Source of the DNA: Chamaea fasciata | Lineage: Eukaryota > Chordata > Aves > Passeriformes > Sylviidae | Assembly: GCA_029207755.1 (NCBI GenBank) | Contig: JARCOQ010000003.1 | Location: 96,550,646 to 96,614,645 of the forward strand | Direction: 5' to 3' | Length of the DNA: 64,000 nt | In this document: positions 1 through 14,352 of the stretch, piece by piece | Numbering within the stretch: position 1 is the first letter of the stretch | Layout of the letters: every line of letters starts with the position of its first letter | Made by a program: the position numbers and the translations under genes | The notes under the pieces: model-generated | Told to the model about the DNA's origin: nothing | The model's database searches: none | Seen by the model: only the letters and a program-made list of their open reading frames with translations

Positions 1-1604
1 GGTGAATACAGCTCTGAGAGACATGCATGTCCTAGCAGAATTTGGGTCTGCACTTTTAATATTTCAACATGTAATTATAAAAGGGTTATCTGGCAATTTA
101 TAATATTAAAAAGTATGTTTCAATGCACAGGCTAATGATTATGAAAGATAATAGGCTTTGCATGCTAAACAGCTGGCCTGGATTAAAATGTATGAACAAT
201 CTTCAATGCTAGAAGACTTTAGAGCCTATTTTACAGCTTTTAAAATTTATTCTCCACAAAAAAAAAAAAAATCACAATTGTTTGTAATTGTTTTTGTACG
301 TGTGATTTATTTGACTTTTCTACCAACATATTTTGCCTTAGGGTAGCCTTGGAAATGAACTGACTCATCTTGGTGAGTTTTTCCTGGTGAAATACCTCAA
401 AACAAATAATTTTTCTAACAGGTTTATGGCTTGCCATCTGTACTAAATAGATGTCTATGAAAAAACACTTCAGGCTAAATGTAAAGGAGGGTCGGGCGGT
501 AGAATCCTTAGCAATCTAAGAGCCTGAGAGCTGTGTAGAATTCATTTTGCTGTTAGGGATATAAATTCCTTGTACTCTGTGTGGGGAGGAGCAGGATGCT
601 TCAGACAGCTGGCAGAGAATTCAGGAGAGAGGGTCTGTCTGATCCTGGGGTTACAGTTCAGGACTGCTGGGCATGTCTGCCATATGGGATTCAGAATGTG
701 TAAATTACTCACTGAAGTCATGCATTTAGATGTATAAAGATAGATCAGCCTTTGTTTAAAAATAAGACAGTTTGTGGAAATTGGACATTGTTGAAATGGG
801 GACCAATTTTTTCTAGGTGTCACTCAGACCAAGCTGTTCATGGAGGTTTTGTGCAATGTAATATAACATGTTTGAGCATAAAAATTCATAAAACGTGAAA
901 ATAATGCAAAAAACCTAAATGTCTGAAGGGATACGTTCAAAAATTGGAAAATGCAAAGTACACATAAAAAGAGAGAATGGATTTCAGGGTATGACAAAAA
1001 TGTAGTGTGATAAAGAAATTATTAGTTATTAAAACAAAAGAGAATGGATGGAAGCTTTAACAGTGGGGGATATAGTTCATGGCAGGAGATTTTAAAATTA
1101 GGATTATCAGGTTTTCTATGAGATATGATATTTTAACCTTGACAACACTAATCTGAAATATCTGAACACAAAACACTGTGTATTAGAGAAGAGATGGTGC
1201 TTGGGCAATCATAGAGAATAAGATAATTCTAGGAAACCTAGGAGAGAGAAACAAGGATGAAGGCTGAGAGTAAGAAAGAAGAATGAAAGAAAAATTGGAA
1301 AAGGGAAACCTATATGTAGTAATAAAAGGAAAAGGAGGTGTGAACTTGGAAGGCAGAACAAAAACAGCACAGGAAAGAGCACAGTGAGAGTAAATGTCAT
1401 TGCCTGCCAGCAAGGTGGAGCTTAAGGGGTTTTCCTGTTTGATCGGTTTTTTGAAGGATCTCTAGGGCTCAGTGACTACAATGGGAGGACAGTGGCCTCC
1501 ATGCCGCAAGAAAACCTTTCTGTTTAAGTCCCTCAGTTGCATGTAAAGAGAAGTGAACATAAAGGACTTAGAACACAGCTATATAATGGATGATTAAATT
1601 ACTA

Positions 1605-1620
1605 TTTTTTTTTTTTTTTT
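1605..1620. repeat. Poly-T tract
   Basis: This is an uninterrupted run of T. It is not attached to any retroposed gene copy that I can recognise, and birds have few poly(A)-tailed retrocopies because CR1 does not mobilise poly(A) RNA efficiently. It is a simple mononucleotide repeat. Confidence 0.9.
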
Positions 1621-3479
1621 ACCAGCAGAGGGGAAGAAACCAAACGAAAGAACATAAATTATATAATAGCAACTGAAGGCTTTGGACATGAAAGGCTACA
1701 CTGTGCTTGATATTGCACAGACAAAAAGAAGTAGCTCTTGTCCAAAGGACATTACCTGCCTGTATGTACACTCCATGTGAATTCATTTGGGACTACAAAT
1801 TATATTAGTCCATAGAGGGGATGTTGGCTTTAGAGCCTAATGGTGTGATTCCCATCAGAGTCATTGTTTGAGTTGTGTGTGCAGTATTGACACTTAGGCC
1901 TACAAATGCAAAATTTTAAATCAAAGTTTCATCTTCACAGAATGTGATATAAGTACAGTGAAATCGTAAAGCAATAAAACCAGAAAAAGATTAAGCTCTA
2001 TATCTTGCAAGCTGATTTATATACAGTGTGCTAAATAACTGACATAAGAACAAAATGACTGGCATGCATTTTTAATGTGCTAAAGCTATCTGTTTAATAG
2101 CCTCTTGGAATATCCAGGACTTCTAGCCAAGCAGAAATGAAATGCTGTATTCATTTTGTTATTGATACTTAGGAGAGGAGAGAGGAATTTTAAACATTTT
2201 CCGGAATATTTTTCTCAGTGATGTCTGGGAAATGGCATCTTTCCTTTGAATTTTATTGCATCTATCAGGGTTGCTTCTGTCAAATTTAGAACTCAAAAGA
2301 AAAATGGAGAGACTATGGTTTTTTTTGAAATAAAATTTCTAAAAATTTTGGATGGTAAAAGAACTCTGACTACCTGCTATTTTTAGGCCAAATCACTGTG
2401 ACCTTAATGCTTTCTTTTAGAGACTCTTTTGTTGGCACACAACATCAGTCATAAGAGTTTATAAAGCATATGAGTTTATAAGATTTAAGGACAAAGAAAT
2501 TACAAGCATCTCATACATTTAAGATCATATTCTGTTCTTTGTAATCATCATTACACTTTGTAAATTTTTCTTAGAACAGTTTGTGGCAGAAAAATCATAA
2601 ATTATTCTGCATTTTAGAACTTTCAGAAATACCTGCTCCCCTGCCATCTAATTTCATCTTCTCCACCTTCCCACAAGACCTACCAGCCTGTCTATAATTA
2701 TTGCCTCCTAGCCCCAATTAAGATGTCTTTGCCAGGGTACTTTGCCATCCCATTTAAGAAATACCACAATATAAATGGTAGATGTGAATTTATATAGGCT
2801 TAAATACTTGCAAATCTATGGAATTACGATTCTTCTAAAAAGCTCCTAAAGAAACTTCAGTGATAGAATATTGACAAAATATTTTCAGAAGCAGAATGTG
2901 CCTGAGGCTCACTGCTTCTTGGTTTGTAATCAAAGGAAAGATTCTGCTGTGTACTCCAGATTACTTTTGATCTAGCAGTCTCCCAAGCCTACCTTGCTTT
3001 TTTATCTTCCAGAACTGTTATGAAATTGATTGAATAAGTTGCATACTTTCGGATCACTGGACCTAAAGGACTTCTTCCTAGGGCATTCAAGACTGAGGAA
3101 GTCTCATAAAAATCAGGGGTCATACTGGATTTGTATAAAACAGCCAATATACTAGAAAGCTAGGAAATGGCAGATGTGTCCCCTATCACCAAAAGGACAG
3201 AAGAAAAGGAGGAGTGGGAAGATTAATAGTTCAACTACGATAACTTCAACTGTCATACACAATCAAAGTTTCTGTAAACACCCAGAAAGAAACTAATAAA
3301 ATTAGGAGCAGTAAAATTTTTGTGAAGCAAATCAATCCTTAAATTTTGTGTTAAGATGATAACCCTCCCTTTCACATCAGAGTAGCACTTATTGCATGAA
3401 AAGAGCAGGGAGCAGATTTCATAAATCAACATCTGCAAGGCTTCTGAAACTAATCAACATGGCTGCTATATGAATTTTA

Positions 3480-3536
3480 AAAAGCAAATAAATTAAAATA
3501 TTAAATAAAATATTAAAATAAATCTAAATAAAATAC
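3480..3536. repeat. A/T-rich low-complexity block
   Basis: The block consists of repeated TTAAAATA/AATAAA-like words without a strict period. It is low-complexity sequence with no coding potential. Confidence 0.8.
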
Positions 3537-3884
3537 TTTTACATCTATTCTTTGTTTTGGAATAGATGTGAATATGTACATATGTACATATTTGCTCAAG
3601 ATTCTTCAACACAGAAGAGCGCAAATTTAGAAATGCACTATTGTGAAAGACACGCTTCACCCTCTAAACACATTCAGCAAATTTACATACAAGACTCTTT
3701 TACATTTAATAGGACTGACAGAACAAAGGTAATCTTCTGCCTCTGAGAGAAACCATTCCTGCTTCCACTTCCTGCAATTGGTTTGGTTCAAAAACAGCAT
3801 TTCCTCCTGGTCCCAGTTTTCTCTAAACTGTGTCACCAGTATTGTCAGCCAAGAGCTGCCCGCTGGTTAATGAGAGGTGAAAAG

Positions 3885-4075
3885 ATGAAGAGCAGAGGGC
3901 TTAAACTGAAGCAAGAAAGATTAAAATCAGGATTCAGGAATAACTTTTTAACAGGAGGGTTAGGTAAGCGCTGCAAAATATTGCTTGAAAGGAACTATGA
4001 AGTCTTCACCCTTGGAGATCTTTAATAAAAGGCTACACAAAAGTCTTGCAGATTTCAGACAGACACAGATGGTTT
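3885..4075 (+). mobile_element. Old CR1 LINE 3' fragment
   Basis: CR1 is a non-LTR retrotransposon whose copies are usually cut off at the 5' end. This piece matches the end of the reverse-transcriptase frame and the start of the 3' region on the plus strand. The recognisable order is a 'GGGCTTAAACTGAAG' word, a diverged 'AATAACTTTTTAACAGGAGGG' block and, at about 4001-4034, the 'CACCCTTGGAGATCTTTAA' block that normally precedes the 3' untranslated region. The terminal octamer repeats typical of CR1 are not visible, so the right edge is soft. Many substitutions point to an old insertion. Confidence 0.65.
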
Positions 4076-5335
4076 GGCCTTGGTAATTAAAATATCTGTT
4101 AGGGTCTTATTAGATATTATTTCAGATTTTTTTAGTTCGTAGTGTTTCGTTCTTTTTCTGACAGTTTTTCTGGGTTACAGTATTTGAATGCAGCCAAATG
4201 TATATACATGAATCAGAGGTGACTGTGAAAGCCTCTAAAAATACGATGTAAACGGGAATCTTCATTTGCAGGCAAACTTCCTGTAATCACCAAGACAAGG
4301 TAGCTGTCTGCAACGACACTAAATTAGCAAAATTCTGCAATTCATAAAAGTGCAATTCCATCCAAAGGCAGTAGGGATGCATGGCCATAACAGATGTCTG
4401 AAATTTGCTTATCTGTGCTTAAAATCTAGTTTCTATTGGTGGATGGCACAGAGGGAAGAAATTTAGTATTAATACAATGCCACATACCATATAACAAAAT
4501 TAGTTTATTGAAAACTAAATGCTCTATGTGGTGTGCTTTGGAAACACATTGTTTTCTTGTCCTAAGTTTTAGACTTTTGAGACTGGAACATATTATTATT
4601 TAAATAATCAGGTAAATTAAAAGCTCTTTATGTCAAAATTTCAGAGAAAATATTTGTGTGTATTTGCAACCTGGCTAGAATGCCTCCAGCCTTGCACAAA
4701 AAAATGTAGTTTTCCACACCAGTCTCCTAGAACTGAGGGTCTTAAACCTTTCTAAGAAAAATTTGTTTGAAACAGAAATGTTTCTTCTGTAATATAATCA
4801 CATAGTTTGATTAGAGGACTCAAATAAACATTTAGCTCCAGGGAAATAGTGGTGAATTTGGATAATACCAGATCCTAAGTTTGGACAGGGTTACTTCATA
4901 TTCCGAAGCAGACACAGGGAAGTTGAAAACCACTGGTGAAAGAGTAATGTGGCTGTAAAAGGTCAAATTAAAATGCATATTGAAATCCACAACCCTGTAA
5001 GTCAGCAGAGTAAAGCAGCTTAGGACATTGCTATCTAAAGTCACTTTGAATTTCTCACAAGCATTGATCACTTATTTGATACCATTGGCATAAAAGTTGC
5101 TGCTGCTGTCAATTTATAATCCAGGATATTTTTTTAAAAAAAGTCTTTATGCTGAGGAATTTGTTTAGCTGTATATTAAAATATTAATCTCTGATCAACT
5201 GCTTATCAGCTGAAAGTTCAGATAGCATACATTCTACTTTATGCAATGCTGATTATATAGATATTTGTAATAGCTATACAATATTGAAATGCTGACAAAA
5301 ATAGCTTTCAATTTACCTGACTTTCCTTATCAGAC
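4076..5335. other. Unique sequence, no gene seen
   Basis: Nothing recognisable lies here. Reading frames are under 80 codons with no family resemblance. Confidence 0.65.
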
Positions 5336-5419
5336 TGTGAAGGTGAATGCTCTTTTACCCAAACTAGTTCTGATCTATGTGAAGGTGAATGCTCTTTTAC
5401 CCAAACTAGTTCTGATCTA
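5336..5419. repeat. Perfect 42 bp tandem duplication
   Basis: Two directly adjacent copies of a 42 bp unit (5336-5377 and 5378-5419) are identical at every base. The unit starts TGTGAAGGTGAATG and ends GTTCTGATCTA. Flanks on both sides are unrelated. Identity of the copies in otherwise diverged noncoding DNA suggests either a very recent duplication or an assembly artefact. Confidence 0.97.
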
Positions 5420-8400
5420 AACCAGACTGAGGTCAGCTGTGGGACAGGAGATTGAATGGGTTTTCACTAATGTCGATTGAGAGTGATTTGGTTCAGCTGC
5501 TGCTGCATTTCAAAGGAACAGTTGGTGATTGTACAGCATCAAAGAGCAGGAAAAAGTTTTAAATGAAGCTATAGCTCTTATAACCTTGCTAATGTAACCG
5601 TACTCTACATTTTATAAGCAGAAGATGTGTATGTGTAAGAACACCATATGTTAATGGTACTTTTGTTAAAAGATCATTGGAGTATGACATGACTTGATGT
5701 CACAAAGTGTTTGCCCAAGTAACCAAGAAATATGAGAAAAATTTTAATATTTGACCCCTGATATTGCTGGGAACATGCTTATAACGTAAATGATCCATAC
5801 TGTAGAAACCCTCAGTTACCATTTCACTGTGCAGTAGGTGGAGCAACAAGCACTCTGAAGTGATGACTTTTCCATATTGTGTATAGAAATAAGATTCTTT
5901 AGTTTGTACTTAGGCATAAGAACCATATATTGAAAATAATGAGCTCAGAATAATATGAAATAATGAGAAATATATTTTCACTTCATTAAATTCAATTTCT
6001 TATCTCACTGTACAGATAGAGTAGTTGGTGATTTATAGGCTTGAAATTGCATTCAGAGGAAGTTTTGTTGTCTCCTATTTTATAATGTAGGAAAGAATAC
6101 ACTGAGAGAAACATTTCCTGGAATTGAGCCTCATTTCCAATAAAACTATAAGTGAAAACCTAGTTTATTATTTATATTAGTCACATTTTAATTGGGCAGA
6201 ATGTTAAGCTGAAGTCAAGATAGATGCATGTCTTATTAATAAACACCATGCCTTTGAACTTATGGGCAATGATTTGGATCCCAATCTTCTTTTTCTCCCA
6301 ATCACCAGCCATTCTACCATTACCAGTTTCTGCTATGCTTTGCATTAATATCTGAAATAAATTAGGTCTTCAATTTTGATCTCTATTTACCTGTCTTGTT
6401 GAAACATCAGTCATGAAAATCAGTCTTTGCTGCATCACATGTGAAAAGTTATGGTTAGGCTGTAGTCCTCTCCTTTAGTTTTGAGCATAGCATTTTTAAT
6501 CCTTCCTTCTACTGCCTCTCCCAGTGCAGTCTTCCTGAAACTAATGGCATCTTCTAAATGAAATAAATCTCATTTCACCTAATTAGGGTTCTCCTCATCT
6601 AAGCCAAACTGTAATGACTTACTTTATTCTTCAAATGAAGCACATGGAAGTAAAAGCACACTACTATCCAAATAACACTCTGGTGCTCAAATCGTTGCTT
6701 CTTTCTTTCTGCAAATTTGACAATTGGTGGCGGTACATTCAGTCTGCCAGATGCTGTCAGTTTTGAAACCATCTATTAAAATAGAAAAATAAAGAAGTCT
6801 TTTCCCTATGGCTTTCTAGTAGGTGAAGCAGAGCCCTTCCCACAGCACTGTGAGGCTCAATTCCATAAGCCTGAGTGAAGCTAAGAAGTAAGACATTCTT
6901 CATGCATCTTTATTAAGCTTATTGCTTAATAGCAAGAGAAGGATTTGCAGTCTCAATCACTTTCTCTGAACCACATAATTTGTCTCCAGAATTAGAACTA
7001 TCCTGCTGTTTTGCTTTTTCTTCTTCTCAGAAGCGAACCCTCCAATTATGGACAACTGAAATCTTAGACCTCCTGCAGTTTCTGTTTAATATGTTGAGAT
7101 TAGGTTGCCCCAGAGTGATATAAACCACATAACTCTCATTTCACTATCCTTGATTACTAATATCTATTTATTGTGAAAAAAAGCTTAACAAAACCCAATA
7201 CAACTACAGCTTCCAAACTTTTGAGTTAGTAATGAATACCCATTTCTGAATTCCCTCAACACAGTTTCTTATGCTTTTTGATAGGGCTTCTTATTCTCAA
7301 AGATATTTCTTAAGATTATTTCTCTTGATAACAGTTCTTATTTGAAGAGACCTTGTTTAGTTTCTTATGCTGTTTCTACAGCTTTTAAAATCAAGAGAAT
7401 TGGGTTCCTCTGCAATCTCCTTTGAAGCTATTGAACTTTCATAAATATAATTTAAAGGTTCACCAGTTTCCTAGAAAACGTCTGATAATGTTTATTGATG
7501 CATATTACGTGGTCCTGCAGCTTTGTCTACTTTAAGTACACCTAATACTTATACAGTCTAATACTCTTCTCATACACCTAATACTTTTCTATGTATACTT
7601 TTGTTCTAATGACCCAAGGATATTGCTTCCTGATTGGTTCACAACCAACTCCTCCTTCTGTAAAGACATGGACAAAATAGTTGTCCAAAAATATTGTGAA
7701 ACTCAGCACTGTTTCAAACTCTACACTGCTTCTTAGTGGTACAAAACTTTTGTTGGTAGTCCTTTGAATACATGGTACTGTAAATTAGTTAAAATGAAGA
7801 ATCATAACCTGGAATCATCCGCTCCTCAAACCCCATTTTTGTATTTGTTTCTCCTGCACTGTTTGGTTGTCCTGAAAGTTGCCAGTCCTGTCCTGAAGGT
7901 TGCAGGGAATGCAAGGCAAATTTGCAAAGACAGCTGACTGCATCTGAACTACAGATCATGAGCGTCTATCTTAGTCTGACTTTTCACTTTTCTCTAATAT
8001 TTCTCTCCCTCTTGAGAAAATCTTTGCATACTATTTTTTCAAGCTTTTCCATCTAGGGAGCAACAACTGTATTTTGCCCTAAAATTTCCATACTATTATA
8101 ACACCTGTTATAATGTGAATGTATCTTGTCTGTTTCCTCTAATTTTATCCCCAGCCATTTTTCCTCAATTGGGTTTCATACCAAGGCAATTTGGTTTGAG
8201 TTTAGGAATATATATGAAGGTATCACCTTGCTGAAGCATGAACTAAAATCTCTTGTACAGCGTGGAATATTCTGAAATAATGTTCTTGAGCTACTATGAC
8301 TTTGGGTGACTGTGTAAGGCTTGACCAGACCTCAGGCAGCCATGCTGTTTCCAGAAGCTGTAACTTAGAAATCTTCCAACAAGGCTAACCTAAAGCTATT

Positions 8401-11400
8401 TAAATCTATACAGGTATCTGCATTTTAGGAGCACAGTGGCTTATACTGTTGATACAGTAGTAACAACAGTAATGGAAAAGATTAAATGCATTTTTTAAAA
8501 TACCCAGAGAACCAAACTCATTACTGAGAGACTTTTCTAACAATGTATTTTTCTGTTAAATTCATACAACTTACAGCATGGAAATGAATAATTAAATTTC
8601 TGTTACCAGAAAAACACACGCATTAGTTTGTTTTAAAATTAAATTTTCACACCACAGAAGAATAATTTTTATCTGCTCAGAAAGTGATAGGGGCACCACT
8701 GTTATCTGTTTCTTTCAATATGAGTCTTTGGAAATGGTAAATTAGCTGATAAAGTATGCTGTAACTTAGCAACCTTAATTTTTAAAACTGTGATTTAGGT
8801 TCTGTATATTAATATCATATCACGGGAGAGAGACACTGAACTTTTAAGCCTAAATGCCTGTGAATTATTTCTTAAGGTAATGCAGTTTATGCTAACAGAT
8901 ATGATGAGCATTGCCTTCTGTTGGCTCCTTATAGTCACACTTTTCTTTTTGTTCCATGCAGTGATATGATCCTGCTTTGCAGCATGTTGCTTCTATACTC
9001 TGGTATCTTAAGGTGTTTACCGTTATATACTAGCGTTTTTGATAAGTAAGTCTTCCTGATCATCTTCCCTGATGAGTTTCATAGTAGTCTTCTAAATTGT
9101 ATTTATTTTCCCTTGTTTTAAAGACGTTTTAAATTTATGCATTTTAAGCTTTGTTTTAACTGGTTTTTACTGGTTTTAACTGGTGCTTTTAATTTATAGA
9201 TTTTGGAAATGACCTCTTGTTTCTCATTCGATACTGTCAAGGGTCAGACCTTGCAGCTGCCTAGGAGCCAAGAATTTAAACGCACAGCTCACTTTCTCAA
9301 AGAAGATTTGGCCACAGTGAAACCATTGACAAAGCTCTTCCTAATGACAATTCTTTGTGCATTTTTAAAAACATGCCATGTTCAGAGGCCTGATTCTGTA
9401 GCACACCTTGGCTACAATAACAACTATAATAACATCTGCTGCAATTATAAAAGACAAATACTAAAGCAACTTAGAAGTAAAAACTATTAAAATATTCTTG
9501 TCAAATCTGCAAATAACTATTGAGAGTTGCATAAACAGCAGTCTAGTTTACATAATGCAAAAAGAAATAGGGAAAGCTCTACACCTTGAAATGTTAAGAT
9601 ATGTTTAATTCAAACCGTGCCACCCCAGAAAAAGATATATTGAAATGTCATATTATGTGGTCAAAAAACCATTTTTGATCCACTATCTTTTTCATGAGAC
9701 GCAAACTGAAGTTCCCTTGGTCAACAGGAAGGTTTTTACTGATTAAAAATTTCCTGATTAATTACAGATTGCAATGTTTGAACGGCTATTATGCTTTGGT
9801 AAAATTTATTTTTAGTGTCAAATACTCAAGTTAGTGTTATATTTTCATGATTCTCATGATTTTTAAAAATAAAACCTTCAGTGTACAGTTGATTGCACTG
9901 TCAGTGTGGACTCTTTAAGGTGTTTCTGGGGAAAAATGGATTGGCAGATCCTTGCTCCTTGGAGGCTACAGGTTAAATATCAGAAAAACATTTAACTACT
10001 ATTGTAGTAAATCAGCATGTATCCCCTTTAAAATATTTTATTGATGGTCACTCTAAAAACATATTCAGTGTAAAACACAGCTATTCCTTTTAGAGATGTA
10101 TCACATGTATGTTGGAGGAGAAGAGTCTGGTCTGTGATAGCTCTTTGCCTACCTTACGTCCTTTTACCCAAGGACAACCTCTTCCTACAACCTCATCCTA
10201 CCATTCCTCCACTTCTGAGAAAGCAGCTGTGCTGCAGCTTCCATTCACAGCATAACAAAAACCAGAGACCTTATCATCTTCATACCTGAGACATTCAGCA
10301 TTTGATTTCCTTGTCAAAGGTTCATATGTAAAAGTCCTAAGTATTCTTCTAAGATATTTTTCTGTGACTAAAAAAGGGATATTAAGAAAATTATATTTTT
10401 TAAAAAGTAGTTTATTTTCGATAATGGCTTTTCCAACTTCCTGTAGCTTATGTAGGGTGCTTATTCTTCTTATACATTCTCAAATTTTAGAGACCTAAAC
10501 AGTTCAGCATAAGGGAAACTCATTGTTTATACAATAATTATAGTAAATATTCCCTAGAGAAAATAATTTAAACAGGTAATTTTAAGTTAGAGATTCTCTT
10601 ACCTTTGTTTATGATTTTAGAAAAAAATATTGTCTTATATATGGTTCTACAAAATATTGATGATGAGCTAATGAAGAACACAAAAACAAAATTTGGAAAA
10701 ATCATATTATTTAGAATGAAAATTATATGTAAAAGAAAACCATAAAGAAGACTTTTGGTTTCTGGGTGAGTCATTAATGGAGAAAGTGCCAAATCCAACC
10801 AGCAAGCTATTGGCAGCAAATAGATTAATTAACTCTAAGGACAATTTACATAATGTATTGAAAAGGTAGTGCTTAATCAGGCACATCTGGGAAAATGTGA
10901 TCTGTATGTGCTTCAAGTGACCTGATTCCATCTCAGAAGAAATTGTGAGGAATAGAAAAGCTTCTAAACCCCCCAGATTTCTGTAGTTTATTAGTTATTT
11001 TACCAGTTTGTTAATGCTTTGACAGGACTTGTTGCTCATTTATGTCAACATGAAGACAGATGAATGGAGTTAGTGATAGTTAGGGTTGAAAACAATTTCT
11101 TCTGTTAACCCCAGAGTGACAGAGGTGAAGCTCTTGAAAGAAGGCTGCACAGGAGTATGAGATTACCTTAAGATTTGTGGTACAGAATTGTTGATATCAC
11201 CAGTGTCTTCAAAATAAGAAATTAATAAGTGTGTTTTATGTGGATATAGGTTGGTGAATAAACCACACAGTAAAGTGGAGCTTGACACTTGCTGCAGACA
11301 CGTGCATCTCTACTTGCTATGCAAGACACTAAACAGCAATGAAAAAGACAATGTAGGAAACAAATCAATAAAAATGGTTTCAAATTCCACTCAGTATGTT

Positions 11401-14280
11401 TCTTTGCACTTTGACTGTGCCTTTCCTTTCATTTTTTTGCTTACAAGGATTGCATATTGAGGTACATGCAATTTTTTGATGTTTTTCCTTCACACAAGTT
11501 AAATAAAATATTTGGTCATCTTCAGATAACCTTCAAGACAGTACTCCAGTACAAAAAAGAAAAATGCATGTTTTTACATTTGCTTTATTTTGTGGTGTGG
11601 GTTTTTATTAAAAAAAAAAAAAAAGGCTACTACATCTCTAAGTCTCTTGTGATGGTTGGATTGTTAATGTAATCAACTTCTTCTGAAATGAACGGTAGAC
11701 TAATGACTAGAGATGTGTTCAGTAACCCAAAAATAATTCCTGTACCCAACCATTACTTAAAAAGAAGAGGGCAACTTTTTCTGTAGGTGAACCAGCAGTA
11801 ATTAAAATATGACAAATTCATGTAAATAACAGTATAAAGGTTAATGCTGTCCTTGAATAGATCTAAACTCAGTACCAGACCTTTTGGAAAGAGGGAATAT
11901 GCTTTTATATCTGTATCCAGGTAATTTGTACATAAAACCAGGAAAATGGCTGTGAAATAGTCCCTTTAGTCCACGGGATACATTCTCTTCCATCTCTGTT
12001 TGAAAATTGTTATACACTCTTAAGCAGGTACATGGAATGTTAGCTACACTGCAAAATGGTGAGCAAGCTCAGGTTGTTAGGATGCCAAGGAAGTACTAAC
12101 CTGGAAGGGATATGACTGGTGAAGTGCAGTGCTGAGATCTGCTGAAGTGCAGGATGTGATTGAGAGCACCCAGTACTCTGGGAATGTGACTGTCCTGCCT
12201 TTGAGTCTCACCTTCCTCAGGCCAGAGGGTTGGTCAGCTGATAATACTTTGCTGCCATGTGTAGTCTTCCTCAGTCCCTGCAGAGAACAGGGCTAATGAG
12301 GGTCTTCCAGGCTTCTCATTAGTACACATGGGAAGTGCTTTGCCAACCAACCTGGAATCTCCCAAAGCACATGTGTTTAGTCTGCCATCCATATTCAGGT
12401 GAATTCTGGGCAGGTGAGGCATCCTTCTGTCATTCAAGACACTTTTTCCAAGTGTCTACAGGAGTTTGACCCAGTAACAGTTAGCAGAACTTATCTGTCA
12501 GTGTTAGCTGCCCAACAAGTGCTGACAGGTCTGAATCAATTCAGAACCTGTGGTGGTGATCATTGCCAAGTAATCATAGCTCTCATGCTGGTAAAGGGAA
12601 ACTTTCTTGTCTCTGAAGAGAATTGAATCCTGCAATCCTGTTTCCATTTAGAAAGCCCTAATCACTACTTCTGGGAAGAATGCTCCAATCCCCCTAGCAG
12701 GTAAAAAGCTAGGCTTGGCTCCTGTCTGGCTCAGTATAAATTTTCTGAAATACTTTAGGAGCTACAACTCACGTTTTCTCTACCTCATGCTATGCAGACA
12801 TCACCTACACGTGTTCTCTCTTGTGCTCTCTTTTATTCCTGCTTGCAATTTGTTGTCATTTCAATATGAGACACGAGGAACATTCTTATCAAGGATAGAA
12901 CCTGAAGTTCAGGATACTTTCCTTGAACGTGTGATTATGAAGTAGGAGGATAAGCCCTAAACAATTTGAAGTTGAGGAAAACTTTTATTTGTCACCTTAG
13001 GGAAATGCTTCAAGTGCTCACACAAAATGTAATTTTTCCCCTCCAGAAGGAAGCGTGACCATGACACAGTGAAGTATTGATCCCCAGTTTTCAGGAGAGG
13101 TGGGTTAGGAGACCTCAAGAGAGAGACAGGTGTGGGATTTTTTTTGGGTTTTTTTTTGCACTGAGACTAAGGGTGCCAGTTAAGATGGCTTAGATCTGGA
13201 AGATACCCAGTAAGTCTATAAACCCAGAGTGTTCTGTCATCCCTGTGCTATGATTTTAGGATTATTTCTGATAAAAAGGTCGTGGTTTGCTTTGACAGCT
13301 ATTCGGTTTTGCATCAGCAGCTAAGAACTGTCAGGCTTCTGCCAGGGGTTCTAAATTCAGTGGGGTCAGCTGAACGTCCAGCCATGGACATCTTGGGGAC
13401 TGTCTGGAGTAGCATTTCGGTCACAGTAAGCAGGAACTAGATAGCCCTGGTGAGTGAGCCAGAGCTGGAGTACTGGGACAATTTGTACCTGGTGAAAGAA
13501 CAAGCAGGAGCAGCAGAATGGTAGGAGAGGAAAAGGAAGAAGGAATTTATGACTTGCTTCCCAAAACACTAGTTTAAGCTTAACATGCTGATAAAATGTG
13601 CTAGATAGCATGGCAATCCTGACATACTGTAGGAGGATTACAGTTTGGGGAATTTTAATCCTGTTTGATGCTAGCAAGAAAAAAGCTTTGGTCAGAAAAA
13701 CGTTGTTAGTAGTTGGAAAGGAGACGTACCAGGATCGGGCTGGTCTGCATATAAGACTAAAATAGATGATACCCTCTCATAGACTCATTAAACAACCATC
13801 TACAAAATATTTGTTCATTTTCTATGTTAATCTAATTTTCTGATGGAAGGAGAATGTTTTAAACTAGTTGATTTAGTATCCTCACAAATCTTTGTCTGAA
13901 GGCATCCCCATGTAGCAGCAGGGACTGTTTATACCTGGCCAGTTCACAGAGGTGCTCCAGAGAACAGCAGGGAGCAACACATGGCTGGCTTTAATTTAAC
14001 CTCTTTAATGGTGGGGTAGATGTAGCTGGGCAGGTCTTAAACTCCATCTCAACTCTGCAGTGTGGTGCAAGATGTATTGGTGTCTTCACACTGAAAATGC
14101 TCTGCTGCAGGGACAGGGTTTCCTTTTTGAATTTTAACTGTATCAGCATTTTTTGCTATTAAGAATATGTCTGCATGGGAAATTAAAATCATCTAACACA
14201 CCACAGGCATTAGTTCTGCCCCTCAGTAATATTAGATGTTAATTTTCAACAGTAAAAGCTTTTTTCTCTTAAGGTGGGGG
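5420..14280. other. Long unique AT-rich stretch, no gene seen
   Basis: No exon, RNA gene or recognisable dispersed repeat was found in about 8.9 kb. Small local repeats include a 14 bp word repeated at 7537-7550 and 7573-7586, an 'AACTGGT' mini-tandem at 9153-9184, an A-run near 11610-11625 and two short T-runs near 13140-13157. The stretch at about 12050-12650 is somewhat richer in GC than its surroundings but shows no convincing frame. Frames of 60-103 codons here look like chance. Confidence 0.65.
9153..9184. repeat. Short tandem of 10-11 bp units
   Basis: Three adjacent imperfect units ending in ACTGGT (TTTTAACTGGT, then TTTTACTGGT, then TTTAACTGGT) form a small tandem array. No function is implied. 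Confidence 0.8.
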
Positions 14281-14352
14281 TTTTTTTTGTACTTTTTTCT
14301 TTTTTTTTCTTTCTTTTTTTTTTTCCTTCTTTTTTTTGGTATTTTTTTTATT
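14281..14352. repeat. Polypyrimidine (T-rich) tract
   Basis: About 70 bases are almost entirely T with scattered C and a few G or A. The tract could resemble a splice-acceptor pyrimidine tract, but no exon-like frame follows, so it is annotated as simple sequence. Confidence 0.9.

Larger units (their letters stand above)
1..3884. other. Unique AT-rich sequence, no gene seen
   Basis: No recognisable gene, RNA gene or dispersed repeat was found here. Frames are short (under 100 codons), lack protein-like composition and are broken by stops in all frames. Simple sequence includes a T-run at 1605-1620 and an A/T-rich block at about 3480-3536. A short palindromic ATGTACAT-type run lies near 3574-3592. 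The stretch is best read as intergenic or intronic DNA. Confidence 0.7.

Noticed and set aside
5336..5419. CRISPR-like or satellite array
   Set aside because: Only two directly adjacent units with no spacers, in a vertebrate-type sequence.
14281..14352. Pyrimidine tract as a splice acceptor
   Set aside because: No AG followed by a plausible open exon; it is simple T-rich sequence.
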